Shown here: positions 1 to 11,474 of the stretch, one piece after another
Position numbering within the stretch: the first letter of the stretch is position 1
Layout of the letters: every line of letters starts with the position of its first letter
Assembly (NCBI RefSeq): GCF_024763615.1
Contig: NC_077222.1
Location: forward strand, 72,726,001-72,790,000
Length of the DNA: 64,000 nt
DNA from: Phlebotomus papatasi
Taxonomy: Eukaryota; Arthropoda; Insecta; Diptera; Psychodidae
Reading direction: 5' to 3'
Program-made: the position numbers and the translations under genes
The notes under the pieces: model-generated
The model's database searches: none
Told to the model about the DNA's origin: nothing
Seen by the model: only the letters and a program-made list of their open reading frames with translations

Positions 1-322
1 AAATGTACTGAAGCTATTGACTGATGTATACATTTTGGAAATTGAGTTCCTCAAAATTAATATCTTTTGCAGGTTTTTTTTCAATGACACCAATTTTTTG
101 TTTTCATTTTTCATTTTTTTATATCTTACTCGATTTTTTTTTAAATCTTTAGACGTTTAAAAAGTCCATGAACGTTTTCATGAAAAAAATAAACCTGTTT
201 CTCCTTTATATTGGAATTATATCGAATTTTGAAATTTTCAATTTGCCACATTTTGCCCCAAGTCCCCTTACTATATTTTTAATACATTTTTGTATATTAT
301 GTACGTATATTAAATACAAATA

Positions 323-547
323 TAGGGGAAAGTGCGCTACCTTCGGACGATTTATACCTCGCACAAATCATTTTTTTTTTTCAATGTGTTATAAATGAAT
401 TTTCCTCATTATAATATTATATTTCAATAGCTAGTCCAATGCCTCATATTTTCAGAAAAGAGCCATGAATGAAATCCATAAGGAACATAGAGAAAAGATT
501 GAATTGTCCAAAGCGTGAGTCATCCGAAAGTAGCGCGCTTTTCTCTA
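323..547. mobile_element. MITE with ~27-bp terminal inverted repeats
   Basis: A 225-bp element. The left end reads TAGGGGAAAGTGCGCTACCT and continues as TCGGACGA. The right end, read on the other strand, is TAGAGAAAAGCGCGCTACTT and continues as TCGGATGA. The ends begin with TA, suggesting a TA target duplication. No coding capacity is seen. The TAGGG(G/T) start is shared with several other elements here (3119, 4862, 39098, 40543, 50064, 57405), so it may belong to the same pogo/mariner-like superfamily. That grouping is inferred. Confidence 0.8.
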
Positions 548-3118
548 GTGTTATTTTAGATGTTAAAAACATATTTTTTTTTTTAGTTCTATTTAGTTTA
601 GTCGAACTGATTACATAGCGCCTTCAATGGCAAGACAAAAACTCAATGATTTTATTAAAAAATAAAGATTGAACTAATAATTGCAAAAATTCCTAAAATT
701 TACATTTTGAACAGTGCAGTGTGAACAGGGATTTTGAACTGATTTTTTCCTCTTTTATTACTCTTATATAACGTTTAAGAGCTTTATAGCTTACTCCTCA
801 GGTGTATGACGCACAATTAAAAATAATAAAAATTACTAAAATTAATAAAGTCCTTTTAAAAGTTAATCAATAGTATGTAATATTGAACTCTAGAGTTAAA
901 CCGTTTCGCGAAGTATATTTTTCACTTCACCCCACCCCCGTTTTTATGTTTACCGGTTCAATTCAAACCAAATTTAATAAGCTACGATCAGAGTTAAATC
1001 ATACGCATAAAATATCATCAAGCAATACTGTTCTAATTAATTTAATTTGAAAAGAAAATTAACGATTCAGACAGGCTATAAAATCTTTCAAAAAATTTCT
1101 TAGTTTACCCTTCTCTTATAAATTAAAGTCAGACTACCTTCTATTAAATTGCTATCATATAATTGGGATTGTGATAAAATTGTTTCTCGCAAATCTCTGA
1201 TATTTTTAATACTTCTAATGGTACTTGAACCTCTTTTGGAAAAGTGATATTAGTTGTATATGAACAATTCCCTTACGTACAACATTGTACAAAAATCTCT
1301 CTTTTTAATCTTCATCATGGATAAGCATTTTTCACAATTACACGGTATTAAATTGAAAATGTGCACTTCAGTCACAGTACAGACACTTATTAGAAGCAAT
1401 AACAAGAGCATGAGAGTGAAAGTTATATTTCATGGTGTATTTTATGCAGAATTCTTTGGATTATTTATAAATGCTCGCATTGAGAAGACTGGGGAGAATG
1501 CACATAGCACAGAAGGCTTCTTATAATAGAGTTTTGAAATCTTTCTCTCTTACTATCCTCTCTATACTATATAGATATATATACAACGTAGTGCAAACAA
1601 ATCGTTCAGCACCTCGACTAATTGGCATTGCGCATTGTTGGAGGATTCATGAGTCTTCTTTTATCTTCCTGCCCTGTCTCTCACGAGACTCTCCCAATGC
1701 ACAATGCTACTTTCTTAGAGGCACACACACCGCGCACACCAGTCGATTGTGTGATGAAGAGTTTTCAAAGAAGAAAACGCCCTTCTTATATCTCCTACAG
1801 ACAAAACACTACTTGGTATATGCCACAGAGAGATTATTCTAACTCCGGTGCAAATTCTTTGCCCATCACAAATAGAAATTCCTCTGGGGCACTGGCATTG
1901 TGTATTTAATGTAACATTTTAAATGTATATATGTATATTATTTTGTATGTAGGTATAGCGTCGCCGGCAACATACAATGTCAAGATCAAGGCTTCGCGTC
2001 TCGCGAGATTAATCACCATGGCGGAAATTTATCACCGTCTATCGCAATTAATTCAACTTCCTCTCCACCAGATATTGCATTTGGTCTTTTTCTGGGTCAC
2101 CTCCTCAACATACACCTTCCACTTTTACTGCTCTCCCCCTCTCTTCATCTCTCTTTCGCTCTACTATCTTTTTTATCCGCCAAACATTACATATACACAC
2201 GCCACATTATGTTACGGGATCCGACAGATTGGTTCTCTTTTATGCCACGATTAACAACTTCATAAGATTCTCTTCTTTCTCCAGAGATCTTGCCTTATGT
2301 CAGACGACGCCGTCGACCACACCAATGACGACGACCTATCCAATGAGTCAATAATATAGACACCAGAGTGAAAACACTTCCTCAACACAAGAATTTCTTC
2401 CCCACAACACCTCTCTATACACATACCTCGAGGTCGAAACTGTTGCGCACCAATAAATTCATTTCGACATACTCTTTGAAGAGGACATGGAGGCTTCCCA
2501 GAAAATTGCAACCAACCGATCAACTCTGTACATATAGCCTCATTAGAAACACGCGCCACAGCGAAAAGAACAACGCCCTCATGTTACCATTTTCTTCAGC
2601 ATTCACTCATCTGCATACCACAGCTTCTCTATATAGAGGTTCCCATTCTGATTAAAAATTCACATCGATGCATGCAAAGAACTGATCATTCTATGCAAAA
2701 AAATCAAACTATAATTTGAATTCCTCTTTAAAACTTCTCCGAAATCCATTGATTTAGTATTCAAATTGCGACTTTAGAACTTTACTTCTAGCTATTTATC
2801 AAAAAATACCACTAAAAGACTAAAACATTACGGGATTGTGGTATTCTTTTTCTTCATCAAACTTTTCGCAGATTCAGTGATCAAGGAGACATACCACGCC
2901 TCAGAGTTAAGAAATTGGGTCATATTCCCATGCCTTGAACACAATAATCTCGCAATTGAATCTTATTGACATCGAACATTTTTGTAAGAGGGCATATGAG
3001 ATTAATTGGTTTTTTTTTATTTTATCGATCGAACTGAAATTTCAAAAATTTTTATCCCAAAAATAAGAAATTTCTTACGGCCAAAAAATAAAAGCCACGC
3101 TGCCATTTAACTTTATGA
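548..3118. other. No gene recognised; mixed AT-rich spacer
   Basis: Nothing coding can be supported. Positions 1500-2650 are less AT-rich and hold several overlapping open frames on both strands (up to 123 codons). None shows a family motif, a consistent codon bias or convincing splice junctions. A conserved non-coding or UTR segment is possible but cannot be shown from one sequence. Confidence 0.4.
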
Positions 3119-3825
3119 TAGGGTAAATGTCCTAATTCAAAACCATTTCCAGATGCTTTAACTTTGACAGAAGTTTCAACACATTAAGTTCATTTTTTTT
3201 TGAAGAGAATTACACAAATTTGCTCCTTGACTCTTCTAGAATATTACTGTTTAGTGAAAATTCTTTATATATAATTTGAAAACTTCTTAAAATAAAATAC
3301 AAGAAAAATACGCGAGTGTAAAACACTTCTATTGGAAACAAATTAATCCAAATGGAGACAAAGGAAAGTTTCTAATTGGAGACAAACAGTGTAAGTGAAA
3401 CCGCGACGAAAGGCTTCCAAAACCTTGTTGAGTTGTTCTTGAGTGCAGGATTTGTTCTTATTCCTTGTCTTTTCCTTTATCTAAAACAATAAGAAAATTT
3501 CTCCAAAAAATCATATTTCCGACGAATAAACAACAGTCACCTTATTGTGTTTTTCATTGGAAAACATGTTCGATTTATGAAAAATTCGATGGTGAAAAGG
3601 TACACTTTTAATTTTTCTGAGAAATTAACAAATTAAAATTCGTGAATATGAATGGATTTTCGCTTTATTTAGAGCAAAATTAACTAAATAATGAAACTGT
3701 GGTATAGAAAATATATAAATATAATATTTTAGTACTGTATTTATCGTGAAAACAATTATGTTTCCATATGGAGTAGCGAAAAATTCCCATTTGGAGCAGG
3801 TTTTGAATTAGCTTAATTTACCCTA
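3119..3825 (-). mobile_element. pogo-like DNA transposon relic with psq-type HTH remnant
   Basis: A 707-bp element bounded by TAGGGTAAAT and ATTTACCCTA, with matching inner blocks CTAATTCAAAACC at both ends; the target is TA. On the minus strand around 3475-3395 one frame reads KSCTQEQLNKVLEAFRRGFT. This fits the start of the psq-type helix-turn-helix of pogo transposases (pattern: basic residues, then (S/T)-x-E-x-L-x-x-A-L-E-A-x-x-x-G). The catalytic domain is absent and the frame is broken soon after. It is either an internally deleted copy or a very old autonomous element. Confidence 0.6.
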
Positions 3826-4307
3826 TGCATTTTTTTAGGAGGATCATTTACTAAATATATTTACGAAACATGCAATTTAACTTAATGGCTTTTTGTTTGG
3901 AAAATCATTAACGTCATTCACGTCATATAATAAATTGCTACAATCTTTAAGAACATCTAAACTTTATACGATAGTGGAGCTAAAATCGAAAAAAGATTTT
4001 CGAAATTCCGATTTTGAATATGTCGAAATCCCCATTCGTATATTTCAATGAAAATGTATATGTTTTTTTTTGTATTTTGGTCTTCTCTAAACGAAGCTGT
4101 AAACGATATTACCTTAAGCAAATCATATCTTCCATTTCTTGGGTATTTTTTAATCAGTTTCGATGAACTTTTTTTACGGGCTTCAAACCTAAGGTTTAGT
4201 CATATGGCTTAAATACTCTAAATAATAGTCAAGTTTTTCTAGAAAAATTCAACTTAGACCAGGATATTAAGGTTAAATGGACCATTCTCTGAAACCTTCG
4301 GAAACCT

Positions 4308-4525
4308 GGATATGAATTCTGAGATGCGTGAGTTATTCATGGCTCTGAATTCGCCTTTAGTTAGCACTTTGTGAAGTTTTCGTAAAAACTTTACTGTGCA
4401 TTCTTAAGTACTGTAAGTGTTTCTAATGACAGTTCACATGAAAACTTAATGAAACTCTTACAAAATACTATCTAAAAGCCGTGAGTTTCTCACGTGAAAA
4501 ACTCACGCATCTCAGAATTCATACC
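4308..4525. mobile_element. Palindromic MITE, 218 bp
   Basis: The left end TATGAATTCTGAGATGCGTG, followed by AGTT, is repeated inverted at the right end, where CTCACGCATCTCAGAATTCA is followed by TACC. The match is about 24 bases, with weaker complementarity further in (GTGAGTTTCTCACGTGAAAAAC near the right end is itself self-complementary). No coding content and no clear target duplication. Confidence 0.7.
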
Positions 4526-4861
4526 CTGAGATAGTCGTAATCTGAAAACAGCTTTTCTTCTTCTCTTGGTCTTCTGTATTCAAACTATTTAAAACATTGA
4601 GATTTTAGTGAAAATCCTTTATTATAAACTTCAAGTAGCTGAAATGACATAGAAGTTCGGAGTAGAACCGTTTTTATCCCTTTCAATAATCGAAATCAAT
4701 TTTTTCGTAGAAACTCTTTGTCCCCATAATACAACAGATTATGGAATATCAACATACATATTCCGAGTTGCAAATAAACCGATTTTTCTTTATCTCTGGT
4801 TAGGTTACTGAAGTTATTTCAAGTTTTATAGGACTATAATGTCCGTGAAAGACTTATGACT

Positions 4862-5823
4862 TAGGGGGAACTGGGGCAGTAGTAAACAGGGGTAGTTGTA
4901 AACACTGTGATTTTTTTCATTAATTTTAAGACTCCAGAGGATAAAACCCATAAGCATTCATAGATACCATGGGGATGTATGCACACAGATGAATTGGTCA
5001 ATAAAATCCTAGTACTTTAAAAATAAAAATCATTTTTCTCGAAAATGTTAAAATTTCGATTATTTTGGTCATTTGGATTTCCACCTAGAAATTGAGAACT
5101 GTGTAAAATAATCGAAATGTAGCAATACCAGTTCTTTCCTACAACCTTTAGGGTTATATTAATGTATTTAATAAAGATATTGAGATTCTCAATTTTTTAA
5201 AAGAATTAACAATTGGACAGAAAACAGCATTTGGGGTAGATGTAAACAGGCAATTTTCATGTAATTGTAGATGTCGTGAGTGTAGAATAAATGGTAATTT
5301 TTTTTTGTTTTCATGCGAAATTTCTAATTAATTGACTACGAAAAAATTGGTGGCTCTGTGTTCAATAAAAAGTCACATGATGTCAAAATATAGGAAAAAT
5401 CCCTTGAAAAATGTCTTTGATTTGCATGCTTTTAGTTTTTTTGCTGTTTTAATTATTCTTTGTTAAAAGTTAGTGATTTTTTGAAAATATACAGTCTTTA
5501 TATATCTCTGAAGTAATTAAAATAATTGAAAGTGGTCCAAAGTTAATTTGAAGGTGGAAAAAAGGGTGTTTACATCCTCCCCAGAAAGTGTTTACTTCTA
5601 CCCCAGGTATTTTGTGAAAAGAGAAAAATGCACAGTGACACAAATTTTATTTTTATGGAAAACTCAAAAGTTTTGCAGCATCCGCATTACCCTCGATGTA
5701 TTGCCTATACCCAAGGGTAAAACATGAGATAAGAAAAATTTTCCAAAAAACCACTGTGTGCTTGGAAAATCGCCTCAAATACGCATTTATCGAAAATGGT
5801 TACATGTGCCCCAGTCTCCCCTA
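4862..5823. mobile_element. Non-autonomous TIR element, ~960 bp (family A)
   Basis: The left end is TAGGGGGAACTGGGGCAGTA. The right end read inverted is TTAGGGGAGACTGGGGCACA. The pairs GTAAAC and GTTTAC recur inside each end. The interior is AT-rich with no transposase frame. A diverged second copy lies at about 39351-40475: both share the block around TTTGGGG(T/C)A, the stretch beginning TACCCCAG(G/A)TATTT and the run ACAGTGACACAA(A/C)TTTTATTTT. Confidence 0.7.
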
Positions 5824-7378
5824 AGCCGAAAGGCTGCTTAGTGGGAAATGATGGAAATTTGGTTTAACCAGTATTTCGAATAAAATGACGCTAAGCCATC
5901 TCTCGGTAAATCCTCAGGTCTGTCACTGTCAAGGCCCTAACCCTATAAGACTGACCTTATTAAGTTTGTCTCTGCATTACTACAGCGTCCAATCTGATCT
6001 AAACTTCAACTTACTTTAGGTTCTTCTAACTTCGAAAAGGAACGTGACTAATCACTGCATTTCTATGAGGATTTTTCAATGAACTCTTGAAAATTACAGA
6101 ATTTTATAGACTTCAAGAAGAAAACACTATTCCAAAGTAATGCAAACCTTCTAAATATTTTGCAAAATCACCTTTTCACACATATAATTAAATTTAGAAA
6201 TCAAACGGAAAAATCAATAAAATAATAAAAATTAATGAAAAAAATATTATTGTACTTGAATCGCTGCTGAATTTAAAGGTCTTCTCTTTCGAGTTTCTCG
6301 TTAAAAGCATTTCATGCTTTAGAACCGTCAAAAATTGATTGTAAAACCATAGGTGAGCAAAATGCTGGTGCTTCTTAAAATGGCCCATAAACTTTCCCAC
6401 ACCACAAAAAAATGTTCATAATCATAGTGTCGTGAAATTAAAAAAAAATACAGCACTTTTGTTCAATCTCAATAAATCACTTGTTTTCGTATAAAAATTA
6501 TAACCCGTTCCGTATAAAAATGCCAATAAAATGGGTGAAATTATAGGATTAAGCATTCTCAAATTTTAACTAAAAATCCACTTAATTAAGAACTTTTTTT
6601 TTCTTCTGATTTCCCATTGAGAATTAAAATGAGGGGAATTCGAAGAAATAGAGAAAAAATTCAATTAAATTAACACGATAGACTATAAATTGCTATAAAG
6701 TTCTTATTGATGTCAGAAGTTCGTCCAATCGTCCCAATTTCTCTTTCGCATTTTGCTCTTCGGATTCATTTGTACCAACAAATTAATTAAAATCCTCGAT
6801 CTATAACATAAATTCAGAATATTCAACACAGGAGAACGCACAAGAAAGGTATACAGAGATTCCTCTGTTATAGAGATACTTTTTAGGTAAAATTTACGTG
6901 ACATTGCTACTAAATTGAGAGAAAGATTCAAGGAATGGTATTTCGCTATATATCAATATTCTTTATCATAAACAAATAAATTGACATTGTGATATTCTAA
7001 TATCATACATCTGTGAACAATATATATTTATATATGGGAAAGAGAAAGAGCATATTCGCATAAATTTCCCTACGCGTTTCTTACACACTGTCCACCACCG
7101 GAGACAGCATTGAGGCTAACAAAAAAATTTAACAGAGAGACAAGAATAAGGCAAGGGAATATTTTCAGTATTGAGCCATTCTTTAGCAGAGTTAGTGTGT
7201 AATTGTGTGTTCTCTCAGTGCAGCAATAAAGATCAGAATTTATTGCATAGACGCAAATAATGATAATTTATGTGTTAAATCGAGAGACGCCATCCATAAA
7301 TATCTCTAACTATTTTAATATTGTACCCATTATATAGTCAGGCCATTTTATTATTCATTGTGTATATTTCAGACTTAC
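5824..7378. other. Downstream intron of the minus-strand gene; no feature seen
   Basis: This AT-rich DNA follows the GTAAGT donor of the 7588-7379 exon and is therefore intronic in that gene. I found no second exon, repeat or RNA gene in it. The coding part to the left of the window edge is not visible. Confidence 0.5.
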
Positions 7379-7588
7379 GCATTGCCAATCTTCGGCATCC
7401 TCCTTCTTCACTTCCTTGACCTTCTTCACCTCTTCCGCTCGTTTTAGCTGTTCTTGGGCACTCTGATACAAATTGCACGGCTTTATCTTCACAAATTGCA
7501 TTGGATTGCATGCCGGTTTTGGCGGAGCAGCTCTTGTGGTTCGTGCTCTTTGGACATAGTCTGTTGGATCATGTGATGTCACAGATAT
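7379..7588 (-). CDS. Internal exon of a Smallish/LMO7/LIMCH1-like junctional scaffold gene
   Basis: A 210-bp exon (70 codons), phase 0 at both ends. The acceptor is a pyrimidine-rich tract ending TCTCTTGTAG (AG at 7590-7589); the donor is TGC|GTAAGT (GT at 7378-7377). The translation starts ISVTSHDPTDYVQRARTTRA. It continues through a proline/basic stretch (PPKPACNPMQFVKIKPCNLY) into a charged helix with repeated KKVKEVKKE, ending DAEDWQC. The ending in an (E/D)-W-Q motif after a basic helix resembles the region before the NLDNWK-type block of insect Smallish and vertebrate LMO7/LIMCH1. Those proteins are LIM-domain scaffolds linking adherens junctions to actin; this assignment is from memory of the family. 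The exon is certain as coding from splice signals and composition. The family name is tentative, and no LIM domain lies in the window. Confidence 0.75.
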
Positions 7589-8648
7589 CTACAAGAGAGA
7601 ATGTCACAGTGATTAGGACTTGAGAAGATCCCAGAGAATATTCTTGAGAAAGCCATTAACAGTAAATTTTAACTTTCGTTCAAACATTATTCCCAACCAA
7701 CCAACCAAAACAATTGTCTTATTCGCACCAAGAGAGTGTGAAAATATTGCATCAAACTTGGTCAATCCCTTTCAAATAGGAAATAGCCCAACGCTTTTAT
7801 GGTTGCCACTTGACCGAAAAGCCACATAAATGTTTATTTCCGCCTTCATCTCCTCCCCTGTTTTTTTTTTAGCACACCACATATACCACGAGCACAGACG
7901 ATGCAACTGTAAATTTATCCAGAAAGTTAACCTACACTCCCTGGAATAAAGAAGTGATCAACCAAAAGAAATTTGGGAAGACAGAAAGGATGAATAGGTG
8001 TGCTTTTGGCAAAAAAAGGCACAAATATTCGATGCGAAAAATGTGACTCCATTTTCGTGACTCTGTACTTTATTGGGAACTCCTTTCTGTTCTTGCATCT
8101 TTTTTTCTGTATGAAAGATAAAAAGTGTGAAATCCCCCGTACCCCTTGATACCATTATATTTTATTTATTGGCCATTGAAGTTCAGGGATGTCGCACGAT
8201 CATCTCGCTTTTGCCTCTTTTTAACTTATCAGACACGGCTATCTCTTCTTCATTCCATCTGGCTCTGTTCTTATGTACTTTCCTTATACTTTAACAGTAA
8301 AGTCAGTCTAAACGTGAGATTTTCTTTGAAAATTTTTGTTATAATAATTATTCTACCTAATCTTTAATATTAAATTCTTAAAATTAAAAAAATCATTCAA
8401 AATAGGCAACTCAAATAATAATTTTACATTTTCTCTGAAGTTCTAATATGAAAAATTGGACATGATGTCATTATTGGATACAGACGTAAATTTCATCACA
8501 AAAATTTTTGCGGTTCTAAATAGTCTGTCGTGATTTAAAGGCTTATCTTATAGCATGTTGAACACCCAAAAATCAACTGGTTTTCTCGAGATTTTTTTGT
8601 GACTTTGCAAATGAAGCAAACAATATGTAATCTATTTACTAATCCTAA
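7589..8648 (-). other. Intron segment, 3' part of the 8.2 kb intron
   Basis: This lies immediately upstream of the 7588-7379 exon on the minus strand. It contains the pyrimidine tract of the acceptor and otherwise unremarkable AT-rich DNA. Short open frames here have no recognisable motif. Confidence 0.5.
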
Positions 8649-9001
8649 TACAGTAGACTCTCTCAAATTCGAGCATTTGGGACAGAAATGTCACGCGAAT
8701 TAGAGAGAAATTCGGACGACAAACTTTTTGAAATGCAATGATTTTTTTATTCATCTGCATACACATACACATATTGAGTTTACATATCCATATTTTTATG
8801 ATAAATTTCATGAAAATCCCTTAATAATGCAAAATCACATCAAAACTAAGACAAACCATGCCAATTTTAGGCATATTTCATTCAATTGATAATCATAATC
8901 ACACTTGAAAAATGACAACAAACTTTTCTCAAACGTAACTGCTGCCCGAATTAAAAAGGAGCCCGATCTAGAAAGAGCCGAATTAGCGAGAGTGTACTGT
9001 A
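8649..9001. mobile_element. MITE with TACAGTA ends, pogo/Tigger-like
   Basis: A 353-bp element. The left end is TACAGTAGACTCTCTCAAAT, continuing TCG. The inverted right end is TACAGTACACTCTCGCTAAT, continuing TCG. The target is TA. CGAATTAGAGAG and CGAATTAGCGAGAG motifs recur near the two ends. It is non-coding. The TACAGTA terminus is typical of pogo/Tigger-type elements (family knowledge). Confidence 0.8.
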
Positions 9002-9738
9002 ATTAAGTGTACTTTTATGAAGATAGTAGTTTCGGGAAAAATACATTTGAAATTTCGCAATGCGTAGAAAATACATGTGTTTCAAAAATTCGACGTTTTT
9101 GGGAACTTAAAAACTGTTTTCATGAAAAGAACATATCCTACATTATTCTTAACATGTTATTACGTCATTTAAGCACAAAAAAATTAAAATTATCAACAAA
9201 AACAATCAGGTGGATAACCTCTCAAACTTAAACCAATTGTAAATCGATTAGATGTTTAATTTTTTGCAGAATTAAGATTTTCAGTTTATTACTGATTCAA
9301 ATCCAGTATAACTTTCGTCATCTGTTTATAATTTTATAATATTTATAGAGAATTCATATTCTGTCTAAAAGAGGGATTCACAGATTCTAAAGGACGTTGA
9401 AAAACTAATCTTAATGAAATCAAAAATTTAAATTAGTCAAGATCATTGGAGGATTGGAGCGTTTAGACGAAATTTCTACATCGATGCTAATCTCTTAAGA
9501 ATAAAAATGACCTATATAAAGACCCATCAATTCCTAATTATTAAATTAAAAATTTATTGTAAAAGAACCCATAGAAGAAGGTGAAACCTTTCCAGAATAT
9601 CGAGGACTTCAAGAAAAAATGGAATAAATTGGTCGAAAACCGCGGTGATGATCTCGTATAGTAAAGCTAAAGACATTCATAAGAGGTATCAAGAAACTGT
9701 GAAATTCTGCTAATCAAAAACTTGATGAAAAAATTAGT

Positions 9739-9787
9739 ATATCTATGTAATCCACATAATAACACACATCTATGTAATCCACATATG
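9739..9787. repeat. Short direct repeat of ATCTATGTAATCCACATA
   Basis: An 18-bp unit occurs twice, separated by AATAACACAC. It is a local duplication with no further copies noticed nearby. Confidence 0.7.
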
Positions 9788-10094
9788 TAAAGTTTCAAAA
9801 AACATTTTTCTTTTTTTTTTTCTTTTTGAAAAATTTTTCTTTGAACAATTTAATTGTGGACAGGCTTTAGCTTAAACAATTAAAGAAACTTAAGGTTTAG
9901 TAATTGAAAAAAAAATTATCAGAGAATACTAGTCAGCCTTTACAGTACCCTGTACCCTGAAAAAATTATCTCGAAATTATGCGATGAGTTCCAAAGTATA
10001 AAAATGTAACATTCTAGAAGACAAAGCATCAAATAAATTCCTACGATTTCGCGTTTGTTCATTCCTGACAATTAGGATCTTTGCTATGAATTCG

Positions 10095-10310
10095 ACGGCT
10101 CCATTCCATACTATTCTAAGTCGAGAGATATGTTGTTCCTGGAACCGATATCTACAACTGTTGAAATTATGGTGGTCATCCGACGTTCAGGTAACGAGAT
10201 ATTCAATTTTTACGGAAAAAAATTACAAGGGCAGCATAGAAAATCGACAACTTTATATGGCTCTCCTGAAAAGTTGTTATTCTGAGATAGAATAGTATGG
10301 AATGGAACCG
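10095..10310. mobile_element. Palindromic MITE, ~215 bp
   Basis: The left arm GGCTCCATTCCATACTATTC matches the inverted right arm GGTTCCATTCCATACTATTC with one mismatch in 20. Further complementarity runs to GTTGTT on the left and AACAAC on the right. It is non-coding; the short open frame across it is incidental. No target duplication could be fixed. Confidence 0.65.
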
Positions 10311-10437
10311 TAGAATTATTCCTTGAATATGGAATTGTGAGAGTTTCAACATTTTCTGATAACCATTAGCATCTTTGAATTTTTGATTTTAATTTGTACA
10401 ATTATTTACTTAGAATTCCCTAATAAATGATTGATTG

Positions 10438-10966
10438 ATTGATAAATAAAAAAAATTATCAAGAAAATCTTTGAAGAACTGTATAAGTCTAAAATTGTGA
10501 ATTGCCTAAAATCTTAAAATTCAAATTTCCTGTCCCAAAGCTTGTGTTCCAAAAATTGGCTTAGGGGGAGGTGTGGCTCTTTTGAGATTTCTAAAGTTAG
10601 CTAGGCCTTACAATTAGATTAGATTTCTAATCTAATTATAATTATAATTATAATTGTAATCTAATTCTATTCTAATTTGAAGGCCTCATCTTATTATTTA
10701 ATTGGGTCCCGGTCTTACAAATTAGAATAGAATTAGATTACAATTAGAATTAGAATTAGAATTATAATTAGATTAGAAATCTAATCTAATTGTAAGGCCC
10801 AGCTTCCTTTAGAAATCTAAAAGGAGCCACTCCTCCCCCTAAGCCAATTTTTAGGACACAAGCTTTGGGACAGGAAATTTGAATTTTAAGATTTTGGGCA
10901 ATTGAGATTTTAAACTTATAAAGTTCTTCAAAAATTTTCTTGATAATTTTTTTTCATTTATCAATT
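10438..10966. repeat. Large foldback inverted repeat (~250-bp arms)
   Basis: The arms are about 10438-10687 and 10717-10966 around a loop of about 30 bp. Matching arm landmarks include AATTATCAAGAAAAT, CTTAAAATTCAAATTTCCTG, CCCAAAGCTTGTGT and TTGGCTTAGGGGGAGG. The innermost 80-90 bp of each arm are runs of AATTAT/AATTAG units and GATTAGATTTCTAATC, which are self-complementary again. The arms are nearly identical over their outer part. A transcript would form a long hairpin. It is probably a foldback-type MITE. The loop carries GGGTCCCGGTC, also the end sequence of the element starting at 10981. Confidence 0.85.
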
Positions 10967-10980
10967 TTACATAATACGCA

Positions 10981-11205
10981 GGGTCCCGGTCAAAATCTCG
11001 AAAACCAAAATCCCGAGTAGGCGAAAATAACTAAAGCCAAAATCCTGAATTCTTAAAAGTGTCTTAAAGGTACTCCCACGATTGCACCTGCACTTTCTGG
11101 AGGCAAAGGGAAATTTTCTGTGTCTTGGGAGATTGTTCTAGTTCTACACATTGTTCTGCATATAATTTTATTCCTTTCAGGATTTTCTGGATTTTGGCCC
11201 GAATT
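10981..11205 (+). mobile_element. Foldback-like CCAAAATCCCG element, old copy
   Basis: This is homologous to the complete element at 58746-59045. It shares the start GGGTCCCGGTCAAAATC, the repeated AAAATCCCGA units, and the core CTGGAGGCAAAGGGAAAT followed by TTCTGTGTCTTGGGA. The right terminal repeat array is degraded to GGATTTTGGCCCGAATT. It abuts the foldback at 10438-10966. Confidence 0.7.
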
Positions 11206-11256
11206 AAATTACATTACGTTAAAGCCCAAAAATATGTTAAAAATTGTATATCTATG

Positions 11257-11474
11257 TAGGAGAGACCGGGTCAGATTAGCCAACAAATGAAATTTATCAT
11301 TGCGTATAATTTGTAAGAAAAATTTTTGTAACAGGCTCATAAATATTTCAATGAATAGGAAGGGATGTATTTTCTTCGAATAAATAGTGGTTTCTTTAAT
11401 ATTCATTCTAAGGCAGGCTATAACGTCCCACTGTCTAGTACCATGCGTGGCTAATTTTGCCCCGGTCTCCTCTA
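11257..11474. mobile_element. MITE with ~28-bp TIRs and TA target
   Basis: A 218-bp element. The left end TAGGAGAGACCGGGTCAGAT, continuing TAGCCAACA, pairs with the inverted right end TAGAGGAGACCGGGGCAAAA, continuing TTAGCCACG. It is non-coding. The single short frame across the right end is incidental. Confidence 0.8.

Noticed and set aside
1471..1842. 123-codon open frame on the plus strand (and overlapping frames to 2655)
   Set aside because: No family motif or splice-bounded structure; several frames overlap on both strands, as expected of a less AT-rich stretch that simply lacks stops.
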